Shown here: positions 9,819 through 17,328 of the stretch, one piece after another | How the letters are laid out: every line of letters starts with the position of its first letter | How positions within the stretch are numbered: the first letter of the stretch is position 1 | Source: Austwickia sp039812465 | GTDB taxonomy: Bacteria; Actinomycetota; Actinomycetes; Actinomycetales; Dermatophilaceae | Reading direction: 5' to 3' | DNA length: 43,279 bases | Assembly: GCA_039812465.1 (NCBI GenBank) | Contig: JBDIAS010000006.1 | Location: 1-43,279, forward strand | Made by a program: the position numbers and the translations under genes | Notes under the pieces: model-generated | Told to the model about the DNA's origin: nothing | Databases searched by the model: none | The model's input: the letters and a program-made list of their open reading frames with translations, nothing else

Positions 9819-9845
9819 TTGGCACTCGTCCACGGCGAGTGCCAG
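9819..9845. promoter_or_regulatory. CIRCE operator (HrcA site)
   Basis: The sequence TTGGCACTC, nine bases, GAGTGCCAG is a near-perfect inverted repeat that differs from the CIRCE consensus (TTAGCACTC-N9-GAGTGCTAA) only in a few outer positions. It lies between hrcA (minus) and the DUF3097 gene (plus). The minus strand has a possible -10 element, TAGACT (9849-9844), just upstream, so HrcA bound here would cover the start of the hrcA transcript. This is the expected autoregulatory site. Confidence 0.9.
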
Positions 9846-9859
9846 TCTACGATGCCCCG

Positions 9860-10741
9860 GTGACCTCCCGATACGCCACCGACCCGCTCGCCGGGGACTG
9901 GCGCGCGCCGCGCGGCGGGCGGTCGCGCGCGCAGCAGGCCGAGCTCGGCCTGGTCGTCGAGGACGCGACGACCGGCTGGTGCGGCGCGATCGTCGCCGTG
10001 GAGAAGGCCGGAGGGATGAGGGTGGTGCACCTGGAGGACCGCCGCGGCGCCGTCCGCGCCTTCCCCCTCGGCCCCGGCTTCCTGCTCGACGGGAGCCCGG
10101 TGACCCTCACCCCGCCGACCGCGCAGGCCGACGCCGCGCGCGCGGCGGCCAAGGCCGCGGCGGCCCGGACGGCGAGCGGCTCCCGCTCCGTCGTTGACGC
10201 GCCGGCGCGCGTGGCTCGGAGCTCGCGCCTCCTGGTCGAGGGACGGCACGACGCCGAGCTGATCGAGAAGGTGTGGGGCGACGACCTGCGCGTCGAGGGA
10301 GTCGTCGTCGAACTCCTCGACGGGGTAGACCATCTGCCGTCCTACGTCCGCGACTTCGCGCCCGGGCCGACGCGCCGTCTCGGGGTGCTGGTGGACCACC
10401 TCGTGGCGGGCAGCAAGGAGTCGCGGATCGTCGCGGAGGTGGCCTCGCTCAGGCCGCACGGGGAACACGTGCTGGTGCGCGGCCACCCGTACGTCGATGT
10501 GTGGCAAGCCGTCCGACCCGCCCGGCTCGGGATGGACGCGTGGCCGTCGATCCCCCGGGGCATGCCCTGGAAGGAGGGGGTCCTGGCCCACCTCGGCTGG
10601 CCGCACGACTCTGTGGCGGACGTGGCGCGGGGTTGGCGCCGCATCCTGGGCACGGTCCGCAGCTACACCGACCTCCAGCCCGAACTCATCGCGCCCGTCG
10701 AGGAACTCATCGACTTCGTCACCGTCGGCGGCCCCGCCTAG
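9860..10741 (+). CDS. DUF3097 family protein
   Basis: This 293-residue protein belongs to DUF3097, a family of unknown function largely confined to Actinobacteria. The N-terminal part (about 1-105) is beta-rich (GWCGAIVAVEKAGG, VVHLEDRRGAVRAFPLGPGFLLDG). An Ala-rich linker follows, then a C-terminal part opening with RLLVEGRHDAELIEKVWGDD, which resembles the start of a Toprim fold with its Glu and later VDH acidic/histidine segment. The Toprim likeness is my inference. The GTG start has no ribosome binding site. A TACGAT box (9848-9853) sits six bases upstream, so the mRNA may be leaderless. It shares the CIRCE-containing divergent region with hrcA. Confidence 0.88.
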   Translation: MTSRYATDPLAGDWRAPRGGRSRAQQAELGLVVEDATTGWCGAIVAVEKAGGMRVVHLEDRRGAVRAFPLGPGFLLDGSPVTLTPPTAQADAARAAAKAAAARTASGSRSVVDAPARVARSSRLLVEGRHDAELIEKVWGDDLRVEGVVVELLDGVDHLPSYVRDFAPGPTRRLGVLVDHLVAGSKESRIVAEVASLRPHGEHVLVRGHPYVDVWQAVRPARLGMDAWPSIPRGMPWKEGVLAHLGWPHDSVADVARGWRRILGTVRSYTDLQPELIAPVEELIDFVTVGGPA

Positions 10742-10750
10742 GCTGGTGGC

Positions 10751-11791
10751 GTGGCCGTCGACCTGCTCAGCACCGAGGTGGTCGCCGTCATCGTCGCGAT
10801 GACCGGCGTCGAGTCGGGGGCGCCGGAGCCCCGAGTGTTGGCCATCGGTGCGCCCGGCGGGGTCCCCTCCCTCCCGAGCGGTCCGCTGCTGGCGGGCCAC
10901 CGGTCGCTGCAGGCCGGGCTACGCGACTGGGTCGAGTCCCAGACCGGCCTGCGGCTCGGTTATGTGGAGCAGCTCTACACCTTCGCGGACCGGGAACGCA
11001 CCGGCTCGCATACCCGCGTGATCTCCGTGTCCTACCTGGGTCTGACCCGCCCGGAGGAGCTGGCGCCGGAGGGCGCGACCTGGCGGGACTGGTACGACCT
11101 GCTGCCCTGGGAGGACCGCAGGGACGGGCCGCGGCCGATCGAGGATCGACTGCGTGAGGGTTTGGCCGCGTGGGCTCGCGCGGCGGCCGACCCCGGAATC
11201 GCGGAGGACCGCCGGGCCCGAATCCGACTGGCCTTCGGCGACGCCGAGCGGCTATGGCACCCCGAGGAATGCCTGCAGCGATACGAACTGGCCTGGGAGG
11301 CCGGTCTGCTGGCGGAGTCGACACGGCCCGCGCGGGCGGGAGCGCCCCCCGCGCAGGCCGGAATGGCCGCCGCGCAGGGAGTGACCTCCACGCACGATGG
11401 AGCGACCCCCGCGCTGGACCAGGGCCAGGACCAGGCTCCGGACGGCGATTATGGCGAGCGGATGCTGCACGACCACCGCCGCATCGCCGCCACAGGCCTG
11501 GCCCGGCTGCGGGCCAAGATCCAGTATCGGCCTGTCGTCTTCGAGCTCATGCCCGTCGAATTCACGCTCGGCCACCTCCAGGACGTGGTCGAGGCGCTCA
11601 CGGGGACGCGGGTGCACAAGCAGAACTTCCGCCGCCTCGTCGAGAGCGAAGAGCTGGTGGAGGACACCGGTCGCCGGACGCGAGAGACGGGCGGTCGTCC
11701 CGCCAAGCTCGTACGGTTCCGCGGCGAGATCCTGACCGAACGTGCCGCCGCCGGCGTACGACTGCCGCAGACCCGCGGTCACCTGTCCTGA
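10751..11791 (+). CDS. Nudix-related transcriptional regulator of NAD synthesis (NrtR/NadQ-like)
   Basis: The 346-residue protein has a degenerate Nudix-like N-terminal domain (about 8-120) and a C-terminal winged helix (about 262-325, with FTLGHLQDVVEALTG and HKQNFRRLVESEELVEDTG), the layout of NrtR/NadQ regulators. These repress NAD biosynthesis genes and respond to NAD-derived ligands such as ADP-ribose. The Nudix box is not intact (RDWVESQTG in place of RExxEExG), so it is probably a ligand sensor and not an enzyme. A low-complexity Ala/Gln/Asp linker of about 45 residues (190-236) separates the domains and is unusually long. It starts at GTG 10751 nine bases after DUF3097 and ends about 110 bp before nadA, its likely target. 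Confidence 0.82.
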   Translation: MAVDLLSTEVVAVIVAMTGVESGAPEPRVLAIGAPGGVPSLPSGPLLAGHRSLQAGLRDWVESQTGLRLGYVEQLYTFADRERTGSHTRVISVSYLGLTRPEELAPEGATWRDWYDLLPWEDRRDGPRPIEDRLREGLAAWARAAADPGIAEDRRARIRLAFGDAERLWHPEECLQRYELAWEAGLLAESTRPARAGAPPAQAGMAAAQGVTSTHDGATPALDQGQDQAPDGDYGERMLHDHRRIAATGLARLRAKIQYRPVVFELMPVEFTLGHLQDVVEALTGTRVHKQNFRRLVESEELVEDTGRRTRETGGRPAKLVRFRGEILTERAAAGVRLPQTRGHLS

Positions 11792-11818
11792 CCCGTCGCC
11801 ACGGATACGCCGAATCGC

Positions 11819-11860
11819 TTGACACATCGCGCTCACGCCTTATGCTCAACCTTAGCAATA
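11819..11860 (+). promoter_or_regulatory. nadA promoter with possible operator
   Basis: A perfect -35 TTGACA (11819-11824) and a -10-like TATGCT (11841-11846) are separated by 16 bases, about 50 bp upstream of the nadA ATG. This is one of the clearest consensus promoters in the window. Overlapping the -10 is a short inverted repeat, TGCT-N7-AGCA (11843-11846 and 11854-11857), a possible site for the adjacent NrtR-like regulator. The promoter call is fairly firm; the operator is weak. Confidence 0.65.
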
Positions 11861-11899
11861 GCTTCTGCTCGCCCTGAGCACGATGCACGGGAGGACGCC

Positions 11900-12931
11900 A
11901 TGACCCCTACCGCTCCCTCGCCCACCGCCACCCTCACCGAGGTCACGCCGAGCACGGACGTTCTCTACGAGCGGGTCGCGCACGTCATCCCGCCCGTCGA
12001 GTGGGCCACGATGACCGACGACATCGAGGCCATCTGGCGGCTCAAGCGTGAGAAGAACGCCGTCGTGCTGGCGCACAACTACATGACGCCGGAGATCTTC
12101 CACGGCGTCGCGGACGTGGTCGGGGACTCCCTGGCGCTCGCCCGCGAGGCCCAGGATGCGACCGCCGACGTCATCGTCCTCGCCGGGGTGCACTTCATGG
12201 CCGAGACCGCGAAGCTGCTCAACCCCGACAAGACCGTGCTGATCCCCGACCTGCGCAGCGGATGCTCGCTCGCAGAGAGCATCACGGCCGACGACGTCGC
12301 CTCGTTGCGCGCCGCGCACCCGGGCGTCCCGGTGGTCACCTATGTGAACACGTCGGCAGCGGTGAAGGCCGTCTCGGACGTGTGCTGCACCAGCGGCAAC
12401 GCCGCGACGATCGTCGAGCGCATCGCGGCCGAGCACGGCACCCGCCAGGTCTTCCTCATCCCTGACCAGTACCTGGCCCGCAACATCGCGGCGCAGGTGG
12501 CCGACAAGGGCATCGAGGTGCTGCACTTCCCGGGCGCCTGCGAGGTCCACGAGCGGTTCACCCCGGCGGATATCCGGACCATCCGGGCCGACCACCCCGG
12601 CGTGGTCGTGCTCGCCCACCCCGAGTGCCCCCCCGAGGTGGTCGCCGAGGCCGACATGGCGGGGTCGACTGCGCAGATGCAGTCCTACGTCGAGACAAAG
12701 CGACCCCCGCGGGTCGCGCTCATCACCGAGTGCTCGATGAGCGACAACATCGCGGCGGCCAACCCGGACCTGGACCTGATCAGGCCGTGCAACCTGTGCC
12801 CCCACATGAAGCGCAACACGCTCGCGGCGATCCGGCGCTCCCTGGAGACCGGCACCCACGAGGTCACGGTCGAGCCAACGGTAGCGGACGCCGCCCGCCG
12901 GGCCGTCGCTCGCATGCTCGACCTTTCCTGA
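11900..12931 (+). CDS. nadA: Quinolinate synthase NadA
   Basis: NadA is the 4Fe-4S enzyme that condenses iminoaspartate with dihydroxyacetone phosphate to quinolinate in de novo NAD synthesis. The 343-residue length fits the longer NadA class. Likely cluster ligands are Cys122 (SGCSL), Cys214 (GACEVH) and Cys300 (CNLCPHMK). Substrate motifs AHNYM (58-62) and HPECP (240-244) are present. The ATG at 11900 has GGGAGG five bases upstream. It follows a consensus promoter and the NrtR-like gene, and precedes nadB and nadC, which together complete the pathway to nicotinate mononucleotide. Confidence 0.97.
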   Translation: MTPTAPSPTATLTEVTPSTDVLYERVAHVIPPVEWATMTDDIEAIWRLKREKNAVVLAHNYMTPEIFHGVADVVGDSLALAREAQDATADVIVLAGVHFMAETAKLLNPDKTVLIPDLRSGCSLAESITADDVASLRAAHPGVPVVTYVNTSAAVKAVSDVCCTSGNAATIVERIAAEHGTRQVFLIPDQYLARNIAAQVADKGIEVLHFPGACEVHERFTPADIRTIRADHPGVVVLAHPECPPEVVAEADMAGSTAQMQSYVETKRPPRVALITECSMSDNIAAANPDLDLIRPCNLCPHMKRNTLAAIRRSLETGTHEVTVEPTVADAARRAVARMLDLS

Positions 12932-13099
12932 GCGGGCGCCGTCCCGCTCCGCCGTAATCCCTGCGGGTCGAGGTGGCCGCGTCCTCCCAGGCGCCCCTCC
13001 TCGACGTCCTCCGGCCACGTCGGCCCGCAGTACGGTCGCTCCGCTCGCGCGCGCACACCAGGACGCGTCCCTCCCCTACCCACGTCAGGAGCACCGCCC

Positions 13100-14794
13100 G
13101 TGCACTTCCACCTCGACGTCGATCCGCGCGTGCTCGCCCATCGGCCCGTCATCGTCGGCGCCGGCCTCGCCGGGCTCGTCACCGCCCTCGAACTCGCTCC
13201 GACGCCCTGCGTTCTCGTGACCGGGGGCACCCTCGGCGTGGACTGCGCCAGCGACTGGGCGCAGGGCGGCCTGGCCGCGGCGGTCGGCCCCGACGACAGC
13301 ACCGCGCTGCACCTCGCCGACACGCTCGCCGCTGGGGCGGGGTTGTGCGACCCGGTGGCGAGCCGCCGGATCGTCGACGCAGGTCCGGACGTCGTCGCGT
13401 ACCTGCGCAGCCTCGGCGCCCGCTTCGACACCCGCGGCGACTCCTCGCTCGCGCTCGGGCTGGAGGGCGCGCACTCCCAGCACCGGATCGTGCACGCCCA
13501 CGGCGACGGGTCCGGCCACGAGATCACCCGGGCCGCCACGGCCGCGGTGCGGGCCGCCACCCACATCACGGTCCTCGAGCACACGCTCGCCCGGCGGATC
13601 CTGGTGAGCGACGGGCGGGTCACGGGCGTGGTCCTGCAACCTGCCCATCGGGCGGAATCGGCCCCGATAACACTACGTACCGGCAGTGTCGTCCTCGCGA
13701 CCGGCGGCGCGGGGGCGCTCTTCGCGCACACCACCAACCCGCGCGGCTCGTGGGGCAGCGGCCTCGCCCTCGGGCTGCGGGCGGGCGCGGTCGCCCGGGA
13801 CCTGGAGATGGTGCAGTTCCACCCCACCGCCCTGGACGTGGGAGCGGACCCGATGCCGCTGGTCAGCGAAGCCGTACGGGGTGAGAGCGCCCACCTGATC
13901 GACGAGCGCGGCGCCCGGCTGCTTCCCGACGATCTGGCACCGCGGGACGTGGTGTCCCGCGGGGTCTGGGCCGCGCTGGAGGACGGCCGAGGGGTGTTCC
14001 TCGACACGCCCGGCGCGCTGGGTGCTTCGTTCGCGCGGCGGTTCCCGACGATCGCCGCGGCCTGCGCGCAGGCGGGGCTCGACCCGAGCACGCAGCCGCT
14101 GCCCGTCCGGCCCGCCGCGCACTACCACATGGGCGGGCTGGTCACCGACGAGCGCGGGCGGACAACGGTGCCCGGCCTCTGGGCCGTCGGCGAGGTCGCC
14201 AGCACCGGGCTGCACGGCGCCAACCGGCTGGCCAGCAACTCCCTCCTGGAGGCGGTCGCGGTCGGCCGTAGCGCGGGCCGGGACGTCCGCGATCAGGGGT
14301 TCCGCCGGGCACTGTCCGTCGTCCCGGACCACGATCCTCGGCCGGTCACCGATCCCTGGCGGGAAACGAGCCACGGACCCGTGGCTAGGTCTGTGGCTGC
14401 GTCTGTGTCGTCGCGTGCTCCCGCCGATGGAGCCCGCGGACCGGCGGTCGCCGCGGAGCTGAGGAGCGCGGGCGAGGCTGAGCCTGAACGTGCCGGATGG
14501 CCCGCGGGGCCGACGACCGCGGACCGGGCCATCCTGGAGCGCTGCGTCGGCGTCCTGCGTGACGAGGCTCGGTTGGCGGAGGCGATCGCTGCCTTGCGGC
14601 CCGGCGCCGAGGAGCACGACGCCCGCCTCGTGGCCCTCCTGATCGCGTGGTCCGCGTACCGTCGCACCGAGAGCCGCGGCGGCCACTACCGGACCGACCA
14701 CCCCCGGCCGGGACGCGGCGGCCACACCGTCATCACGCTGGAGCAGGCGCTGGCCGAGATCGACGGCCGGCACCCCACCACGAGGAGCGCCTAA
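13100..14794 (+). CDS. nadB: L-aspartate oxidase NadB
   Basis: NadB is the flavoenzyme that oxidises L-aspartate to iminoaspartate for NadA. The 564-residue protein begins with the FAD dinucleotide motif VIVGAGLAGL (about 17-26). It has the CASDWAQGG segment, the HPTALD flavin region, and the C-terminal capping segment GLHGANRLASNSLLEAVA typical of the succinate dehydrogenase/aspartate oxidase family. A variable low-complexity stretch (about residues 414-475) interrupts the usual link to the C-terminal helical domain. The GTG start at 13100 has AGGA nine bases upstream. A 168-bp gap from nadA holds no gene that I can support. The stop overlaps the nadC ATG by one base (TAATG). Confidence 0.96.
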   Translation: MHFHLDVDPRVLAHRPVIVGAGLAGLVTALELAPTPCVLVTGGTLGVDCASDWAQGGLAAAVGPDDSTALHLADTLAAGAGLCDPVASRRIVDAGPDVVAYLRSLGARFDTRGDSSLALGLEGAHSQHRIVHAHGDGSGHEITRAATAAVRAATHITVLEHTLARRILVSDGRVTGVVLQPAHRAESAPITLRTGSVVLATGGAGALFAHTTNPRGSWGSGLALGLRAGAVARDLEMVQFHPTALDVGADPMPLVSEAVRGESAHLIDERGARLLPDDLAPRDVVSRGVWAALEDGRGVFLDTPGALGASFARRFPTIAAACAQAGLDPSTQPLPVRPAAHYHMGGLVTDERGRTTVPGLWAVGEVASTGLHGANRLASNSLLEAVAVGRSAGRDVRDQGFRRALSVVPDHDPRPVTDPWRETSHGPVARSVAASVSSRAPADGARGPAVAAELRSAGEAEPERAGWPAGPTTADRAILERCVGVLRDEARLAEAIAALRPGAEEHDARLVALLIAWSAYRRTESRGGHYRTDHPRPGRGGHTVITLEQALAEIDGRHPTTRSA

Positions 14795-15642
14795 TGCTGG
14801 ACCTGCAGATCGAACCCGTCGTCCGCGCGGCCCTGCTCGAAGACCTCGGCCGCGCCGGCGATCTCACGACCGACGCCTGCGTCCCGGCGGACCAGATCGG
14901 CACGGTCGCGCTGGTCGCGCGCGACCCAGGCGTCGTTGCCGGCACGGACTGCGCGCGGCTGGCCTGGACCCTGCTGGACCCCCGCGTGGAGGTCACGATC
15001 GACGCGCCCGACGGCACCCCGCTGAGCCCCGGAACGGTGATCGGGACGGCGCGCGGCCCGGTACGGGCGCTGCTCACCGGCGAACGCGTGGCGCTGAACT
15101 TCCTGGGGCACCTGAGCGGCGTGGCCACAGCGACGGCGACGCTCGTTGCGGCGGTGGACGGGACGAACGCGCGGATCTGCTGCACGCGCAAGACCACGCC
15201 CGGCCTGCGCGCGCTGCAAAAGGCAGCGGTACGGGCTGGCGGGGGGATGAATCACCGGTTCGGGCTCGACGACGCGGTGCTCATCAAGGACAACCACGTG
15301 GCGTTCGCCGGGTCGATCACGCAGGCCGTCGGCCGGGCCCGCGCGCACGTCGGGCACCTGGTGAAGATCGAGGTCGAGGTAGACACGCTCGAGCAGCTGC
15401 GGGAACTGCTCGCTCTGCCCGGACGGCAGGGAGCGGACGCGGTGCTTCTCGACAACATGGGGCCCGACATGCTGCGGGAGGCCGTGGCCATGGTGGACGG
15501 CCGTCTGATCACCGAGGCCTCCGGGCGCATCACGCCGGAGAGCGCGCGCTCGCTCGCGCAGGCGGGTGTCGACCTGATCTCGGCGGGCTGGCTGACGCAC
15601 AGCACGTCGGTCCTCGACATCGGCCTGGACCACCGCGCCTGA
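14794..15642 (+). CDS. nadC: Nicotinate-nucleotide pyrophosphorylase (carboxylating) NadC
   Basis: NadC converts quinolinate and PRPP to nicotinate mononucleotide with release of CO2 and pyrophosphate. The 282-residue protein has the phosphoribosyl/quinolinate-binding motif CTRKTTPGLR, the HRFGLDDAVLIKDNH segment with the KDNH signature, the metal-binding EVEV strand and the C-terminal EASGRI and ISAGWLTHS loops. The ATG overlaps the nadB stop by one base, so the two are translationally coupled. It ends the nad operon, and downstream are only a convergent small gene and intergenic sequence. Confidence 0.97.
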   Translation: MLDLQIEPVVRAALLEDLGRAGDLTTDACVPADQIGTVALVARDPGVVAGTDCARLAWTLLDPRVEVTIDAPDGTPLSPGTVIGTARGPVRALLTGERVALNFLGHLSGVATATATLVAAVDGTNARICCTRKTTPGLRALQKAAVRAGGGMNHRFGLDDAVLIKDNHVAFAGSITQAVGRARAHVGHLVKIEVEVDTLEQLRELLALPGRQGADAVLLDNMGPDMLREAVAMVDGRLITEASGRITPESARSLAQAGVDLISAGWLTHSTSVLDIGLDHRA

Positions 15643-15704
15643 CCCGCAGGCGGCCCATGTCGTAGCGAGGTCCGCAAGACCGGCGACGCCGCGACGTCAG
15701 GGCG

Positions 15705-15869
15705 TCAGCAGGACCAGTGCTGCAGGAGGCAGGACTCGATCAGGGGGTGGTGATAGGCGATCCACACCTCGCGGCCGTTGCTCCAGGCGCGGGCGAAGGC
15801 CGGACCGCACACGCACTCGTCATCGGGCTCGTGCTCGATGACGTCGTCGGGAATCGCGTGGATGGTCAC
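15705..15869 (-). CDS. Small CxCG protein (54 aa), resembling tailed-phage accessory proteins
   Basis: A 54-residue frame from GTG 15869 reads VTIHAIPDDVIEHEPDDECV, then CGPAF, and ends in HWSC. The pattern IPxDDxxEHE, C-V-C-G-P, then a strand with a His-His pair (WIAYHHPL) matches a small protein common in actinobacterial tailed phages and prophages, where the end is usually VHHSLDG. I base this on remembered family form, not on a search. CVCG plus the His pair could bind a metal. The purine stretch GAGAGGG lies very close to the GTG, and an in-frame TGA just upstream excludes a longer start. No other phage gene is nearby. The flanking gaps (15643-15704 and 15870-16022) show nothing else. 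Confidence 0.6.
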   Translation of the reverse strand: MTIHAIPDDVIEHEPDDECVCGPAFARAWSNGREVWIAYHHPLIESCLLQHWSC

Positions 15870-16022
15870 GCCCTCTCATCGGCCGCGTCTCGCCCGGATC
15901 AATGCTGAAGCGGGTTGACCTTCACCACATCCCGGCCCATCCCGCGGCGCCCGGGGAGAGCGTCGCCTCGTCCTGCGGCGGTGAGGCGGGGCGCCTCGGC
16001 GTCAGGCGCTGAGAGATCGGTG

Positions 16023-17270
16023 TCAGGTCGCGAGAAGGCGGTGCACCACCGTGTCGGCGAGCAGCCGACCCCGCAGCGTGAGGACCACGCGCCGCTCCCC
16101 CGCGTCACCCGGGGGATGACCAGTCAGCGCCGGTCCAGGCTCCACCAGGCCGTCGGCGATCAGGTCGCTCACCGCCGCGCGCCCGGCGGGTCGCAGCGCG
16201 TCCAGCGGCAGTCCGCGCGCAAGGCGGACGCCCAGGAGCACCAGCTCGTCGTACTGCTGGTCGGCCGTCAGCACTTCCCGCCCCTGCCCGGGTGACGCCC
16301 CCGCGCTGAGCCGCTGCGCGTACGCTGCGGGGTGCCGTACGTTCCACCAGCGCACCCCACCGACATGGCTGTGCGCCCCCGGACCCACACCCCACCATTG
16401 CCCGCCGCTCCAGTAGCCCTCGTTGTGGCGGCAGGCGTCGGCCGGGGTCCGCGCCCAGTTGCTGATCTCGTACCAGCCGAACCCGGCGGCGCGCAGCACC
16501 TCGTCGGCCGCCTCGTACTTGTCCGCCTCGTCGTCGTCCGCGGGGGCGGGCAGCTCACCGCTGCGGACCCGCGCGGCCAGGCGCGTCCCCTCCTCGACCA
16601 CCAGCGCGTAGGCGGACACGTGGTCCACGCCCAACTCCACGGCCGCGCGCAGGCTCTCCCGCCAGTCCTCCAGCGACTCCCCCGGCGCGCCGTAGATCAG
16701 ATCCACACTCGTCGCGAGCCCCGCCTCCCGCGCAGCCAGGACGGCCTCATGGACGTTCCCGGGTACGTGCGTGCGATCGAGGGCAGCGAGCACGTGCGGC
16801 TCCGACGACTGCATCCCGAGGCTCACCCGTGTGAACCCGCCGTCGGCCAGCGCCGCCAAAGACGCGGCGTCGACGGTGTCCGGGTTGGCCTCGACGCTCA
16901 CCTCCGCGGACGGCTCGAGGCCGAAGGTCGCCTGAATCGTGGCGAGGACACGTACGAGGTCCGCGGCCGGGAGCATCGTCGGCGTGCCCCCGCCGAAAAA
17001 GACCGTTGCGGCCGGCCGCGCGGCTGGGCCCAGCACCTCGCGGGCGAGCGCGAGCTCCCGGATCACCAGGTCGGCGTAGTTCGCCGGCGCCGGGCCGCTG
17101 CCGAGCTCTGAGGGGACGTAGGTGTTGAAGTCGCAGTAGCCACACCGCGCCCGGCAGAACGGGACATGTACGTAGACGCCGAACGGCCCGCTTCTGCTCG
17201 CGGCGAGCGCGTGCCGCGGCAGCGACCCGTCACCGGGGACGGGGTCGCCAGCGGGCGGGGTGGAGGGCAT
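16023..17270 (-). CDS. hemW: Radical SAM coproporphyrinogen III oxidase-like protein HemW
   Basis: HemW-type proteins are radical SAM enzymes related to HemN. HemW is considered a haem chaperone and not the oxidase itself. The 415-residue protein has the radical SAM cluster motif CRARCGYC (Cys39, Cys43, Cys46), the GGGTPTML loop, an EANPDT strand and the family signature HNEGYWSGG. It lacks the extra N-terminal Cys of true HemN, as expected for HemW. The only good start is ATG 17270, with no strong ribosome binding site. Its usual actinobacterial place is near lepA and hrcA, which is also so here, although coiled-coil genes and trmB lie between it and lepA. Confidence 0.93.
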   Translation of the reverse strand: MPSTPPAGDPVPGDGSLPRHALAASRSGPFGVYVHVPFCRARCGYCDFNTYVPSELGSGPAPANYADLVIRELALAREVLGPAARPAATVFFGGGTPTMLPAADLVRVLATIQATFGLEPSAEVSVEANPDTVDAASLAALADGGFTRVSLGMQSSEPHVLAALDRTHVPGNVHEAVLAAREAGLATSVDLIYGAPGESLEDWRESLRAAVELGVDHVSAYALVVEEGTRLAARVRSGELPAPADDDEADKYEAADEVLRAAGFGWYEISNWARTPADACRHNEGYWSGGQWWGVGPGAHSHVGGVRWWNVRHPAAYAQRLSAGASPGQGREVLTADQQYDELVLLGVRLARGLPLDALRPAGRAAVSDLIADGLVEPGPALTGHPPGDAGERRVVLTLRGRLLADTVVHRLLAT

Positions 17271-17328
17271 GCCCGGAAGTCTCGCAGACGTGGTGCGTCG
17301 GCCGACCGGGCGCCACAGCGCCGGCGCG

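Noticed and set aside
12932..13099. Gap between nadA and nadB searched for a riboswitch or small gene
   Set aside because: No convincing hairpin set, promoter or frame with a ribosome binding site was found; only weak GC-rich palindromes were seen.
15717..15908. Plus-strand 63-residue frame opposite the CxCG protein
   Set aside because: It resembles nothing known, while the minus strand reads a recognisable small-protein pattern over the same bases.
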